From assembly GCF_001005315.1 (NCBI RefSeq), contig NZ_LBMG01000007.1, positions 94,618 through 158,617 on the forward strand: DNA of 64,000 nucleotides, written 5' to 3'. Under the pieces are notes generated by a model, which was not told where the DNA came from, searched no databases, and saw only the letters and a list, made by a program, of their open reading frames with translations. Origin of the DNA: Kordia jejudonensis (lineage in GTDB: Bacteria > Bacteroidota > Bacteroidia > Flavobacteriales > Flavobacteriaceae). Position 1 is the stretch's first letter. Every line of letters begins with the position of its first letter. A program made the translations under genes and the position numbers. Shown here piece after piece: positions 29,317-38,607 of this stretch.

Positions 29317-29589
29317 AAAATTATTGAGTTTTTAATGTAAAATTTGGTAAAAAGACTATTGTTTGATTTGGGAATAACAAAGATTGAAAAATGTATGCGA
29401 AAATGAAAGCCTAACTTATTCACAATGTTCGTGAGTTTTTAACAACAGTACAGTTTTTTCTTACTTTTTGACGTTTTTTCAAAATGGCATTTTTTACTGA
29501 TTATCAGGTATTTACAAGAATCAATTCTTTGGTAGCAGTGATAAAACCAGCGTTTTTAAAAAAAAATGAGAAAATGAAATTTTAACTAT

Positions 29590-30159
29590 TTAGCGACCTA
29601 ATTTTTGTGCAGTCTTTTCCAATTCGGCATACCAATCTTCGCCAAATTTTCGAACTAGGGCATCTTTTACAAATTTGTAAACTGGCACTTGCAATTCTTT
29701 CCCCAAAGTACAAGCATCATCACATATTTGCCATTTGTGATAGTTGACGGCTGCAAAATCACTGTATTCTTCAATTCGAACTGGATATAAGTGACAAGAA
29801 ATTGGTTTTTTCCAATCAATGAGTCCTTTATTATAAGCTTCTTCTATGCCGCACAAAGCCGTTTGCTTGTCATCAAAAATAACATACGCACATTCGGCAC
29901 CATTTACTAACGGAGTTTCCAAGTCGCCATTGTCTCTTACAATATAGGTTCCTTGTGCTTCAATAGCTTCTATTCCTTCTTTTCTAAGGAAAGGTTTTAC
30001 CGTATCATAAATACGATCTAGTTTTTTTATTTCATCATGATCTAATGGTGCGCCTGCATCACCTTCAACACAACAAATTCCTTTGCATGCTTTTAAGTTG
30101 CACACAAAATCCTTCTCAATAATATCTTCCGAAACGATGGTTTTTCCTAATTGAAACAT
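29590..30159 (-). CDS. DUF3109 Cys-cluster protein
   Basis: This 189-aa protein has an N-terminal cysteine cluster C20-xxxx-C25-xxx-C29-C30 (FVCNLKACKGICC). Further cysteines lie in GAECAYV, TALCGIEEA, PISCHLYP and WQICDDACTLGK. The pattern is the DUF3109/YkgJ-like cluster thought to bind iron-sulphur or zinc. It has no signal peptide. The conserved phrase CHLYPVR(I)EEY is typical of this family. The biochemical role is unproven. A TAnnTTTG box lies only a few bases before its ATG. Confidence 0.88.
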   Translation of the reverse strand: MFQLGKTIVSEDIIEKDFVCNLKACKGICCVEGDAGAPLDHDEIKKLDRIYDTVKPFLRKEGIEAIEAQGTYIVRDNGDLETPLVNGAECAYVIFDDKQTALCGIEEAYNKGLIDWKKPISCHLYPVRIEEYSDFAAVNYHKWQICDDACTLGKELQVPVYKFVKDALVRKFGEDWYAELEKTAQKLGR

Positions 30160-30163
30160 GCTG

Positions 30164-30171
30164 CAAATATA
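30164..30171 (-). promoter_or_regulatory. Promoter box, possibly leaderless
   Basis: On the reverse strand TATATTTG ends five bases before the ATG at 30159. If it is the -7 element, transcription would start at or next to the initiation codon. The -33 element is weak. Confidence 0.35.
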
Positions 30172-30263
30172 CTTTTTCTAGACTTTTTTATTCTGCTAAA
30201 TTCACGATTTTTTTGAGCGTACAAAATTTACTTTAATTTAATCTAAAAAATATATGCATTTCC

Positions 30264-30293
30264 TTTGGTAATTAGTGGAATAATGTACTTTTG
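30264..30293 (+). promoter_or_regulatory. Near-consensus Bacteroidota promoter for marC
   Basis: TTTG (30264-30267), 18 bases and TACTTTTG (30286-30293) match the -33/-7 consensus of the phylum. The start of transcription would fall near 30299, giving about 19 bases of leader before the MarC ATG. Confidence 0.65.
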
Positions 30294-30317
30294 CCGCGAA
30301 TTTAAAAACGTATCGAA

Positions 30318-30902
30318 ATGGAGTTAAATTTTAAACACATTTTAACAGCAAGTATGGTACTTTTTGCTGTTATTGATATTATTGGTAACATTCCAATTAT
30401 CATTGATTTACGCCGTAAAACGGGACACATTCAATCAGGGAAAGCTACGATTATTGCAGGGATTATTTTGACCGTGTTTTTATTCGTGGGACAAAGTGTA
30501 TTAAGCTTAATTGGAATTACCGTAAGTCAGTTTGCTATTGCAGGTTCATTTGTCCTATTTTTTCTTGCCCTAGAAATGATTTTAGGAATCACATTATTCA
30601 AAGAAGATGATGAAGGCGCATTGAGTGATGCTTCTGTGTTTCCTATTGCATTTCCATTGGTAGCAGGTCCAGGAAGTTTAACATCAATTTTATCACTGCG
30701 TGCCGAATTTACAGTAATAAATATTGTCATTGCCATTCTAATCAACATGATTATCATGTATATTGTACTGAAAGCTTCCGCTAAAATTGAACGCTTGTTA
30801 GGACAAAATGGAATTCGAATTTTACGAAAAGTATTTGGTGTCATTTTATTAGCGATTGCTGTTAAGATTTTTACAACAGGTATTCAAAAAATATTTGCGT
30901 AA
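30318..30902 (+). CDS. MarC family integral membrane protein
   Basis: This 194-aa protein has about six membrane helices. Family hallmarks are the N-terminal FAVIDIIGNIPIIIDLRRK and the central FPIAFPLVAGPGSLTSILSL, the two half-repeats of the MarC/LeuE-like fold. It is predicted to be a cytoplasmic-membrane transporter-like protein. Despite the historical name, a role in multiple antibiotic resistance has been questioned for MarC, and no substrate is established. It is the first gene of a run with the small membrane gene at 30985 and the FAD protein at 31188. Confidence 0.93.
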   Translation: MELNFKHILTASMVLFAVIDIIGNIPIIIDLRRKTGHIQSGKATIIAGIILTVFLFVGQSVLSLIGITVSQFAIAGSFVLFFLALEMILGITLFKEDDEGALSDASVFPIAFPLVAGPGSLTSILSLRAEFTVINIVIAILINMIIMYIVLKASAKIERLLGQNGIRILRKVFGVILLAIAVKIFTTGIQKIFA

Positions 30903-30984
30903 TTTTGCAAACAGAATACGTATTGCGCACATCGTTGTACAAATTGATGTGCGCAGTACTCTTTTGATCCTAAATTCACACAAA

Positions 30985-31188
30985 ATGAAACTATTTACAT
31001 ACATATTTATTGCAATTGCCACGTTACTTTGTATTTACAATGCAACAAAACTTGATTTTTCAAATTTGCTACAAGGCGACAGTTTGGTTGCTTTAATTAG
31101 TATTGTAGCATCACTTTGCGCAATTCTAATTTTATTAATTTTTATGACTTCAAAGAAAATTGAAGATAAAGTTAAGAAGAATAAGTAA
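30985..31188 (+). CDS. Small two-TM protein
   Basis: This 67-aa protein starts at ATG 30985 (MKLFTYIFIAIATLLCIYNATKLDF). A longer frame begins upstream at 30856 but would overlap the MarC gene and add an unlike basic segment. Two hydrophobic stretches (about 3-20 and 35-56, LVALISIVASLCAILILLIFMT) and a lysine-rich tail (KKIEDKVKKNK) suggest an inner-membrane hairpin. Its TAA overlaps the following ATG by one base, so it is translationally coupled to the FAD protein and may anchor or assist it. Confidence 0.7.
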   Translation: MKLFTYIFIAIATLLCIYNATKLDFSNLLQGDSLVALISIVASLCAILILLIFMTSKKIEDKVKKNK

Positions 31189-31790
31189 TGTTTGATGTGC
31201 TCATTATTGGTGGCGGCGTTTCAGGAATGCAATGCGCGCTTGTATTAGGTTCTGCAAAGACAAAACCTTTTGCAGTAGACAAAAAAATGGGGATTATTTT
31301 ACATCAAAGGTCTTCACATTTACAAAATGCTTTGTTTAATAATGTACTCGGTTTACCAGAAGGAAAAACAGGTGCAGAAATTTTACAAGAAGGACGCGCA
31401 CATTTACAAGATGTATATCCGCATGTACTTCAAATTGAGAAAGAAAAAGTAATAGAAATTTCGGGGGAAGCTGGCAATTTTCAAATTACAACAAACAAGA
31501 ATACGTATCAAAGTAAAATTGTTGTCATTGCACTAAATTATGCAAAGCCGTTTACAATTGAAGGTTTAGAAGAATTTATTGCGCCGCATCCAAGAGCTGC
31601 TGCCAAAAAAGATCGGATTTATCTGAAAAACGAAGATCATTTGGTCACAAAAGGCTTGTACGTTTGTGGTACCATTGCAGGTTGGCGAAGTCAGTTTGCT
31701 ATTGCCGCAGGAAGTGGTGCGCAAGTTGCAACAGATATTTTAACGCTTTGGAATGATGGAAATCATACGAAAGTACATGATAAGATATAG
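31188..31790 (+). CDS. Miniature FAD-binding oxidoreductase
   Basis: This 200-aa flavoprotein-like chain has a Rossmann dinucleotide motif VLIIGGGVSGMQCAL at the N terminus, and at the C terminus the FAD-closing segment GLYVCGTIAGWRSQFAIAAGSGAQVATDIL, typical of thioredoxin-reductase relatives. Compared with about 310-aa TrxR, the inserted NADPH-binding domain and the CxxC disulfide are both absent. The middle passes directly from KIVVIALNYAKPF to HPRAAAKKDRIYLKNEDHLVTKG. It therefore looks like a compact FAD domain that cannot bind NADPH in the standard way. The gene overlaps the preceding small membrane gene by one base. The substrate is unknown. Confidence 0.8.
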   Translation: MFDVLIIGGGVSGMQCALVLGSAKTKPFAVDKKMGIILHQRSSHLQNALFNNVLGLPEGKTGAEILQEGRAHLQDVYPHVLQIEKEKVIEISGEAGNFQITTNKNTYQSKIVVIALNYAKPFTIEGLEEFIAPHPRAAAKKDRIYLKNEDHLVTKGLYVCGTIAGWRSQFAIAAGSGAQVATDILTLWNDGNHTKVHDKI

Positions 31791-31812
31791 TTAGGGTTTA
31801 AGAATCAAAAGT

Positions 31813-32290
31813 AAAGAAACAAGAACATAGAAAATAGAGGCAAGACTGTTTTTGAGTACGTTTTTAACTTGATGATTCTGATCTAAATAGTTTATGGGTT
31901 TATGATTCAATTATATATTGAAAAACACTCATCTGACAAAAAAAGAAGCTTTCTAAAGAAACAAGAATATAGAAAATAGAGGTAAGACTGTTTTTGAGTA
32001 CGATTTAACTTTATGATTCTGATCTAAATAGTTTATGGGTTTGTGAGTCAATAGTATATTGAAAATCACTCATCTGACAAAAAAAGAAGCTTTCCAAAGA
32101 AACAAGAACATAGAAAATAGAGGCAAGACTGTTTTTGAATACGTTTTAACTTGATGATTCTGATCTAAATAATTTATGGGTTTATGATTCAATTATATAT
32201 TGAAAAACACTCATCTGACAAAAAAAGAAGCTTTCTAAAGAAACAAGAATATAGAAAATAGAGGTAAGACTGTTTTTGAGTACGATTTAT
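31813..32290. repeat. 141-bp tandem repeat, 3.4 copies
   Basis: Units start at 31813, 31955, 32096 and 32237 (steps 142, 141, 141) with AAAGAAACAAGAA. Copies 1 and 3 share markers (ACATAG, GGCAAG, CTTGATGATTC). Copies 2 and 4 share others (ATATAG, GGTAAG, ACGATTT). The true higher-order unit is therefore a 283-bp dimer duplicated once. There is no coding frame. From 32291 to 32553 I see only AT-rich sequence before the next gene. Confidence 0.9.
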
Positions 32291-32553
32291 ATAAAGAAAC
32301 AATCTTGAATTCGAAGTAAACTATAGGTTTTACAACAAAGTAGAAATGTACATCTTCATCATTTGATGCAATGCCGAATCATATGTAGCGTCACAAATTC
32401 AAAATCTACAAAAAACAAACGCTAATTATCTGAAAGTGACCAAAAAGCTTAGCTCCTAAAACGACTCAATAAAATCATAAAAAAATCCCAAACGCAATCT
32501 CATAAAAAGAATAATCCGTATTTTTAGTATTTCAAAACCAAACCAACCTAAAA

Positions 32554-35500
32554 ATGCGATTTTTATCCTTAATTGCTGTGCTATTCCTTACTCTTGGAAG
32601 TGCCTTTGAAGCACAAGCACAAACTTTTGACGAAGCTTATTACAAAAATGTAGAATACCGACTTATCGGACCATTCCGTGGTGGACGAAGTGCCGCCGTA
32701 ACTGGCGTTCCCAACAAACCAAATCTTTTCTATTTTGGCGCTACAGGTGGCGGAATCTGGAAAACAACCAATGGTGGACGAAGCTGGGAAAACATCTCTG
32801 ATGGCTATTTTGGCGGAAGTATCGGCTCCATTACAGTTTCAAATAGCGATCCAAATGTTATCTATGTTGGCGGTGGCGAAAAAACCGTGCGTGGAAATGT
32901 ATCTTCAGGATACGGCGTTTGGAAAAGTGTTGATGCTGGAAAAACATGGACAGCTTCCGGCTTAAAAAATTCACGACATATTCCAAGAATGGCAGTACAT
33001 CCTACAAATCCTGATATTGTATATGCTGGCGTCATGGGAAATATCTACAAATCAACACAAGAACGCGGTGTATACAAAAGTACAGATGGCGGAAAAACAT
33101 GGCGAAAAACACTTTTTGCTAACGCAGATGCTGGTGTTGTCGATTTACGCATCGATCCTACAAATCCAAGAATACTATACGCTTCAACATGGCGCGTCCG
33201 CAGAACACCTTACAGCTTAAGTTCAGGTGGCGACGGTTCTGCCTTGTGGAAAAGTACCGATAGTGGCGAAACGTGGACAGAAATATCAAAACACAAAGGA
33301 TTTCCAACTGGTATTTTAGGAATCATTGGTGTCACGGTGTCTCCGCTAAATAATCAACGTGTATGGGCAATTGTAGAAAATAAAGACAAAGGTGGTTTGT
33401 ACCGAAGTGAAGATGGTGGCGAAACGTGGAAACAAGTCAATAGTGAACGTAAATTACGTCAACGTGCTTGGTATTATACACGTTTATATGCAGATACGGA
33501 AAACGAAGATGTTGTGTACGTTTTAAATGTTCGTTACCACAAAAGTATGGACGGTGGAAAAACATTTAGTACGTACAATGCACCACATGGCGATCATCAC
33601 GACTTGTGGATTGCTCCCGAAAATCCAAAACGCATGATTATTGGAGACGATGGTGGCGCGCAAATTACGTACGATGGTGGCGAAACATGGAGCACATATC
33701 ACAATCAACCTACATCACAGTTTTACAGAGTGACTACTGATAATAGTTTTCCATACAGAATTTATGTGGCACAACAAGACAATTCTACCATACGAATTCC
33801 ACACCGAACAGACGGACGTTCCATTTCGGATGATGATTGGGAAAGCACAGCTGGCGGCGAATCGGCTCATATTGCAGTTGATCCAAAAGACAATGACATT
33901 GTATATGGAGGAAGTTATGATGGTTTCTTAACTAGAAAAAATCACAGAACAGGAACCGTTAGAGCCATCAATGTGTGGCCAGACAATCCTATGGGACACG
34001 GCGCAGAAGGTATGAAATATCGCTTTCAGTGGAATTTTCCAATTATATTTTCAAGACACAATCCTAACAGATTATACACCTTTTCAAATCATGTACATGT
34101 TACTGAAAATGAGGGACAATCGTGGGATATTATCAGTCCAGACTTAACCCGAAATGATCCAGAAAAATTAAAATCGTCAGGTGGACCAATTACTCAGGAC
34201 AATACTTCCGTAGAATACTACTGTACTATTTTTGCTGCGCAAGAATCGCCTTTAAAAGAAGGGTTATTGTGGGTTGGAAGCGATGACGGATTGATTCACG
34301 TAACGCAAGATGGTGGAAAATCGTGGGACAATGTTACGCCAAACGGAATGCCCGATTGGATGATGATTAACAGCATTGAACCCAGTGCGTTTGACGCAGG
34401 AACCTGTTATGTAGCAGGAACAAAATACAAAACGGGCGATTTTAAACCATACATTTACAAAACTACAGATTATGGAAAATCGTGGACAAAAATTACCAAC
34501 GGAATCAACGCGGAACATTTTACACGTGTAGTACGCGAAGATCCAAAACGAAAAGGATTATTGTACGCAGGAACCGAAACGGGCATGTACATTTCTTTCA
34601 ATGATGGAAAAAATTGGCAGTCGTTTCAGTTGAATCTTCCAATCGTTCCTATTACTGACTTAACTATAAAAGACAACAACTTAGTTGTAGCAACACAAGG
34701 AAGAAGCGTTTGGATTATTGACGATTTAACGGTTATTCATCAGCAATACAACATTACGAAAAATGCTAACATTCTCTACACACCAAAAGATTCATACAGA
34801 ATGCGTGGCGGTTCGCGTAAAGGAAGCAAAACGGAAGGAACAAATCATCCAAATGGTGTGCTAACCTATTTCTATCTACACGATTATGACGAAAAAGACG
34901 AAGTAACGTTAACGTATATGGAAGCCAATGGCGATGTGATTAAAACATTCAGCACGAAAAATAAAAAGAAAGACAAGCTTGAAGTGAAAGATGGCGCCAA
35001 TCAATTTGTGTGGAATATGACCTATAAAGGCACTGAAAAGCTGAAAGGAATGATTTTATGGTGGGCAAGTCTCAACGGACCAAAAGCAGTACCCGGACAA
35101 TACAAAGTAAAGCTGACGGTAAAGAAAGAAGGTTCAGACGCTGTTGAAATCACAAAACCATTTACCATTTTAGCCGATAAAAGAGCCGAAAGTACGTTGG
35201 CAGACATGCAAAAGCAATTTGATTTTATCAAAGATGTTAATGCAACAATGGACAACGCACACAAATCGATCAAAAAAATACGAAAGATTAATGCAAAATT
35301 GACGTCTTTTGCAACGCAATATAAAGATGATGACAATGTGAAAGATTTGGTGGAAAAAGCCAAAGAACTCAAAAAACAATTTACTGAAATTGAAGAAGCA
35401 TTGTATCAAACAAAAAACCGTAGCGGACAAGATCCGTTAAATTTCCCAATTCGTCTTACCAACAAATTAGGACATTTAAACTCATTGGTAAGTATGGGCG

Positions 35501-35661
35501 ATTTTGCACCAACGGAACAAGATATTGCCGTGAAAAACGAATTATCGCAGAAAATCAATGCAGAATTGAACACCTTTAACAACTTGGTCGATACTGAAAT
35601 TAAAGCGTTTAATGATGCGTTTAACGCGAAAAAACTAAACTATTTATTTATAGAAGACTAA
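32554..35661 (+). CDS. Sortilin-like beta-propeller exported protein
   Basis: This 1035-aa protein has a signal peptide (MRFLSLIAVLFLTLGSAFEAQA). It is built from BNR/Asp-box and VPS10-type propeller blades, such as GIWKTTNGGRSW, GVWKSVDAGKTW, GVYKSTDGGKTW, ALWKSTDSGETW, GLYRSEDGGETW and IHVTQDGGKSW. The two propellers (about residues 30-740) are followed by a beta domain and a helical tail (about 895-1030). Relatives are annotated as glycosyl hydrolases or WD40/YVTN proteins in Bacteroidota. No catalytic residues could be assigned here and no T9SS domain is present, so it is probably periplasmic. HemJ starts immediately after its stop (TAAATG). Confidence 0.88.
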   Translation: MRFLSLIAVLFLTLGSAFEAQAQTFDEAYYKNVEYRLIGPFRGGRSAAVTGVPNKPNLFYFGATGGGIWKTTNGGRSWENISDGYFGGSIGSITVSNSDPNVIYVGGGEKTVRGNVSSGYGVWKSVDAGKTWTASGLKNSRHIPRMAVHPTNPDIVYAGVMGNIYKSTQERGVYKSTDGGKTWRKTLFANADAGVVDLRIDPTNPRILYASTWRVRRTPYSLSSGGDGSALWKSTDSGETWTEISKHKGFPTGILGIIGVTVSPLNNQRVWAIVENKDKGGLYRSEDGGETWKQVNSERKLRQRAWYYTRLYADTENEDVVYVLNVRYHKSMDGGKTFSTYNAPHGDHHDLWIAPENPKRMIIGDDGGAQITYDGGETWSTYHNQPTSQFYRVTTDNSFPYRIYVAQQDNSTIRIPHRTDGRSISDDDWESTAGGESAHIAVDPKDNDIVYGGSYDGFLTRKNHRTGTVRAINVWPDNPMGHGAEGMKYRFQWNFPIIFSRHNPNRLYTFSNHVHVTENEGQSWDIISPDLTRNDPEKLKSSGGPITQDNTSVEYYCTIFAAQESPLKEGLLWVGSDDGLIHVTQDGGKSWDNVTPNGMPDWMMINSIEPSAFDAGTCYVAGTKYKTGDFKPYIYKTTDYGKSWTKITNGINAEHFTRVVREDPKRKGLLYAGTETGMYISFNDGKNWQSFQLNLPIVPITDLTIKDNNLVVATQGRSVWIIDDLTVIHQQYNITKNANILYTPKDSYRMRGGSRKGSKTEGTNHPNGVLTYFYLHDYDEKDEVTLTYMEANGDVIKTFSTKNKKKDKLEVKDGANQFVWNMTYKGTEKLKGMILWWASLNGPKAVPGQYKVKLTVKKEGSDAVEITKPFTILADKRAESTLADMQKQFDFIKDVNATMDNAHKSIKKIRKINAKLTSFATQYKDDDNVKDLVEKAKELKKQFTEIEEALYQTKNRSGQDPLNFPIRLTNKLGHLNSLVSMGDFAPTEQDIAVKNELSQKINAELNTFNNLVDTEIKAFNDAFNAKKLNYLFIED

Positions 35662-36207
35662 ATGGAATACAATTATATAAAATCATTACACCTGATATTT
35701 GTAGTGACATGGTTCGCGGGATTATTTTACATTCCGCGACTTTTTGTATATCAAATAGAAGCTTTTCATAAACCATCTCCTGAAAAGGAAATTTTAGGAA
35801 AACAGCTCAAACTTATGGCAAAACGTTTATGGTTTATCATTAGTTGGCCTTCTGCAATTTTGGCAACAATTTTTGCCATTTGGTTACTAATTTTAATGCC
35901 AGGTTGGTTGCAACAAGGTTGGATGCACGTAAAACTCGCATTTGTAGTTTTGTTATTTCTATACCATCTAAAAACACATCAAATGTACAAGCAATTGCAA
36001 CGAGATGATGTACGTTACAGTTCTAACTTTATGCGCATTTGGAATGAAGGTGCCACATTTATCCTGTTTGCCGTCGTTTTCTTAGTAATTCTAAAAAGTG
36101 CCATCAATTGGATTTTTGGTGTTATCGGAATTGTAGTTTTGGGAATTCTATTAATGATAGGATTCAAACTATACAAACGGATTCGCGCTAAAAACCCTGA
36201 CGCGTAA
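35662..36207 (+). CDS. hemJ: Protoporphyrinogen oxidase HemJ-like
   Basis: This 181-aa membrane protein with five hydrophobic segments belongs to the HemJ/CopD-like family. Conserved H10 in KSLHLIFVVTWFAGLFYIPRLF is the heme ligand position of HemJ, and the second region is LKLMAKRLWFIISWPSAIL. It oxidises protoporphyrinogen IX to protoporphyrin IX, the step before ferrochelatase, and hemH is present at 58788. The protein is longer at the C terminus than the about 145-aa canonical HemJ, with an extra helix (INWIFGVIGIVVLGILLMIGF). The assignment is by family. It starts without a gap after the propeller gene. Confidence 0.85.
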   Translation: MEYNYIKSLHLIFVVTWFAGLFYIPRLFVYQIEAFHKPSPEKEILGKQLKLMAKRLWFIISWPSAILATIFAIWLLILMPGWLQQGWMHVKLAFVVLLFLYHLKTHQMYKQLQRDDVRYSSNFMRIWNEGATFILFAVVFLVILKSAINWIFGVIGIVVLGILLMIGFKLYKRIRAKNPDA

Positions 36208-36251
36208 CTTGGCTTGATTATTGTGATATCGATCAAGAAAAATACACATTC

Positions 36252-37712
36252 ATGAGACCAGCAAGACTTTCATTACGTTCACGAATATTTGCCTACATGA
36301 TACTACTCATCTTAGTAGCTTCTATTCTAATTGCATTGGTTAGTATTTACCAATACAGCGAACAATCGAACGATTATCATGAAAAACGCCTAGAACGTAA
36401 AGAAGATCAGGTTCGATCTAATGTAAATTACGTTATCAACAAAGAAACTACATATGTCATTAGTGAAGAAAATTTGCGCCTTATTTTTAAAGATGCCATT
36501 TATAAAATTGCGGATATTCATAATGTTGATTTTAACTTATACGATTTAAGCGGAACACTCATTAATACTTCTGACACTTCTATTGCAAGTAATGAAGTAG
36601 AAGTTCCAACCTGTTTGCCCGTTGATGTTTTAAACAAAATAAATACATTGGTTGACAAACATTATGTAGAAGAAATAAAAACTGAAAAAGGAGAATTTCA
36701 ATCTTCATACACCATCATTACCGATGCAAAATCGAAACCTTTAGGAATTTTAAATCTACAATACGAACGTGACGATTCATTCAGTAACAACGAACTGAAA
36801 GAATTTTTGCTTCGCTTAGGATATGCATACATAGTAATGTTGTTAGTAGCTATTGTTTTTGCCTACTTTATTTCAAGATACATTACGCGTTCGCTGAAAA
36901 GTATTGGCGAAAAATTAGATCAAACTCGATTCAATCAACGCAATGAAAAAATCATCGTAGAAGATGCAGGAGAAGAAATATTCAACCTAATTTCGGCTTA
37001 TAACGGAATGATTGACGAGCTCGAAGAAAGTGCCGTAAAACTTGCCATGAGCGAACGTGAACAAGCTTGGCGCGAAATGGCAAAGCAAGTAGCGCACGAA
37101 ATTAAAAATCCGTTGACACCAATGCGCTTAAGTGTGCAAAGTTTTCAACGAAAATTTGATCCGAAAGATCCAAAGATCCTTCAAAAAGTAGATGAATATT
37201 CCAAAACTTTAATTCAGCAAATTGATACCATGAGTAGTATTGCGTCCGCGTTTTCAAACTTTGCCAAAATGCCTGCGCAGCAAAACGAAATGCTCAATGT
37301 GGTTGAAATTACGCGCTTGGCAATGGATATTTTCAATGAAGATTATATTACAGTATACTTTGAACGGGAAGAAATTATCGTGAAGTTTGATCGTACCCAA
37401 CTGATCCGCGTTATTACGAATTTGGTCAAAAATGCCATTCAAGCTATTGCTAACGATCGCGCACCATTGATCGATGTACGTGTTTTTGAACGTGACGGAA
37501 ACGCAATCATTACGGTAGAAGACAATGGTATCGGAATTTCCAAAGAAAACACACCAAAAATATTTGAACCAAAATTTACTACAAAAACCAGCGGAATGGG
37601 ACTTGGTTTAGGAATGGTAAAAAATATTGTGGAAACTTATAACGGAAGTATTACTTTTACATCAGAAGAACACAAAGGAACCACATTCACAGTGACCATT
37701 CCGAAAAACTAA
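36252..37712 (+). CDS. NtrY-like sensor histidine kinase
   Basis: This 486-aa two-TM kinase has TM1 at about 14-33, an extracytoplasmic sensor of about 155 residues with a Cache/PAS-like pattern (DLSGTLINTSDTS, LGILNLQYERDD), TM2 at about 190-208, and a HAMP domain (ISRYITRSLKSIGEKLDQ). The HisKA H-box is VAHEIKNPLTPMRL, with phosphoacceptor H282. The HATPase contains the N box NLVKNAIQAI and G boxes DNGIGIS and GMGLGLGMVKNIV. The 'SEREQAWREMAKQVAHEIKNPLTPM' phrase is the NtrY-type signature. No response regulator lies next to it, so the partner is elsewhere. The crotonase gene starts five bases after its stop. Confidence 0.93.
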   Translation: MRPARLSLRSRIFAYMILLILVASILIALVSIYQYSEQSNDYHEKRLERKEDQVRSNVNYVINKETTYVISEENLRLIFKDAIYKIADIHNVDFNLYDLSGTLINTSDTSIASNEVEVPTCLPVDVLNKINTLVDKHYVEEIKTEKGEFQSSYTIITDAKSKPLGILNLQYERDDSFSNNELKEFLLRLGYAYIVMLLVAIVFAYFISRYITRSLKSIGEKLDQTRFNQRNEKIIVEDAGEEIFNLISAYNGMIDELEESAVKLAMSEREQAWREMAKQVAHEIKNPLTPMRLSVQSFQRKFDPKDPKILQKVDEYSKTLIQQIDTMSSIASAFSNFAKMPAQQNEMLNVVEITRLAMDIFNEDYITVYFEREEIIVKFDRTQLIRVITNLVKNAIQAIANDRAPLIDVRVFERDGNAIITVEDNGIGISKENTPKIFEPKFTTKTSGMGLGLGMVKNIVETYNGSITFTSEEHKGTTFTVTIPKN

Positions 37713-37717
37713 TAAGC

Positions 37718-38500
37718 ATGAACTACGAAAATATACTTGTACAGCAAGAAAATGGTATTGCAACCATTACCATCAACAGACCAAAAAAATTAAACGCGTT
37801 AAACCGTGATACCATTCAAGAGTTGCACGATGCTTTTGAAGCATTAGATACAGATTCGGATGCAAAAGTAATTGTCTTAACAGGAAGCGGAGAAAAAGCA
37901 TTTGTTGCTGGTGCTGATATTAGCGAATTTGCACACTTTTCAGTAGATGAAGGTGGAAAATTAGCCGCAAAAGGACAAGAATTACTATTTGATTTTGTTC
38001 AAAATTTAGGAACGCCCGTAATTGCTGCCGTAAACGGATTTGCGCTCGGTGGCGGATTGGAATTGGCAATGGCTGCACACTTTAGAATTGCCAGCGACAA
38101 TGCAAAAATGGGCTTGCCAGAAGTATCGCTTGGCGTGATTCCTGGATATGGCGGAACACAACGTTTGCCACAATTGGTTGGTAAAGGAAAAGCTATGGAA
38201 ATGGTTATGACCGCGGGAATGATTGGCGCAGAAGAAGCACAACAATGTGGATTGGTAAACCATGTAACCACACAAGACGAATTGTTACCATTGGCATACA
38301 AATTGGCTAGTAAAATAATGCGAAACTCGTTAGTTGCCATTCGTGGTGCCATCAAAGCGGTAAATGCAAACTATGAAGCTGGCGTAAATGGTTATGAAAC
38401 TGAAATTACCGAATTTGGAAACTGTTTTGGAACGGAAGATTTTAAGGAAGGAACAACGGCTTTCTTAGAAAAACGAAAAGCTGATTTTCCTGGGAAATAA
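37718..38500 (+). CDS. Enoyl-CoA hydratase/isomerase family protein
   Basis: This 260-aa crotonase-fold enzyme is predicted to hydrate trans-2-enoyl-CoA in fatty-acid or amino-acid degradation. The oxyanion hole is in AFVAGADISEFA (65-72) and FALGGGLELAM. Both catalytic glutamates fit rat ECH spacing: E115 and E135 (GLPEVSLGVIPGYGGTQRL). The gene is tightly spaced after the histidine kinase, so the two are probably cotranscribed. A specific substrate is not deducible. 3-hydroxybutyryl-CoA dehydratase (crotonase) is the common annotation of such flavobacterial proteins. Confidence 0.9.
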   Translation: MNYENILVQQENGIATITINRPKKLNALNRDTIQELHDAFEALDTDSDAKVIVLTGSGEKAFVAGADISEFAHFSVDEGGKLAAKGQELLFDFVQNLGTPVIAAVNGFALGGGLELAMAAHFRIASDNAKMGLPEVSLGVIPGYGGTQRLPQLVGKGKAMEMVMTAGMIGAEEAQQCGLVNHVTTQDELLPLAYKLASKIMRNSLVAIRGAIKAVNANYEAGVNGYETEITEFGNCFGTEDFKEGTTAFLEKRKADFPGK

Positions 38501-38607
38501 ACTTCATTTCACGATAAATATGTAATCGTGATTTATGAATAAAGACTTTTAAAAATTGAATTCTATACGTTAAAGCAGTACTTTTAGCATAGAATTTATT
38601 TTTTTAT

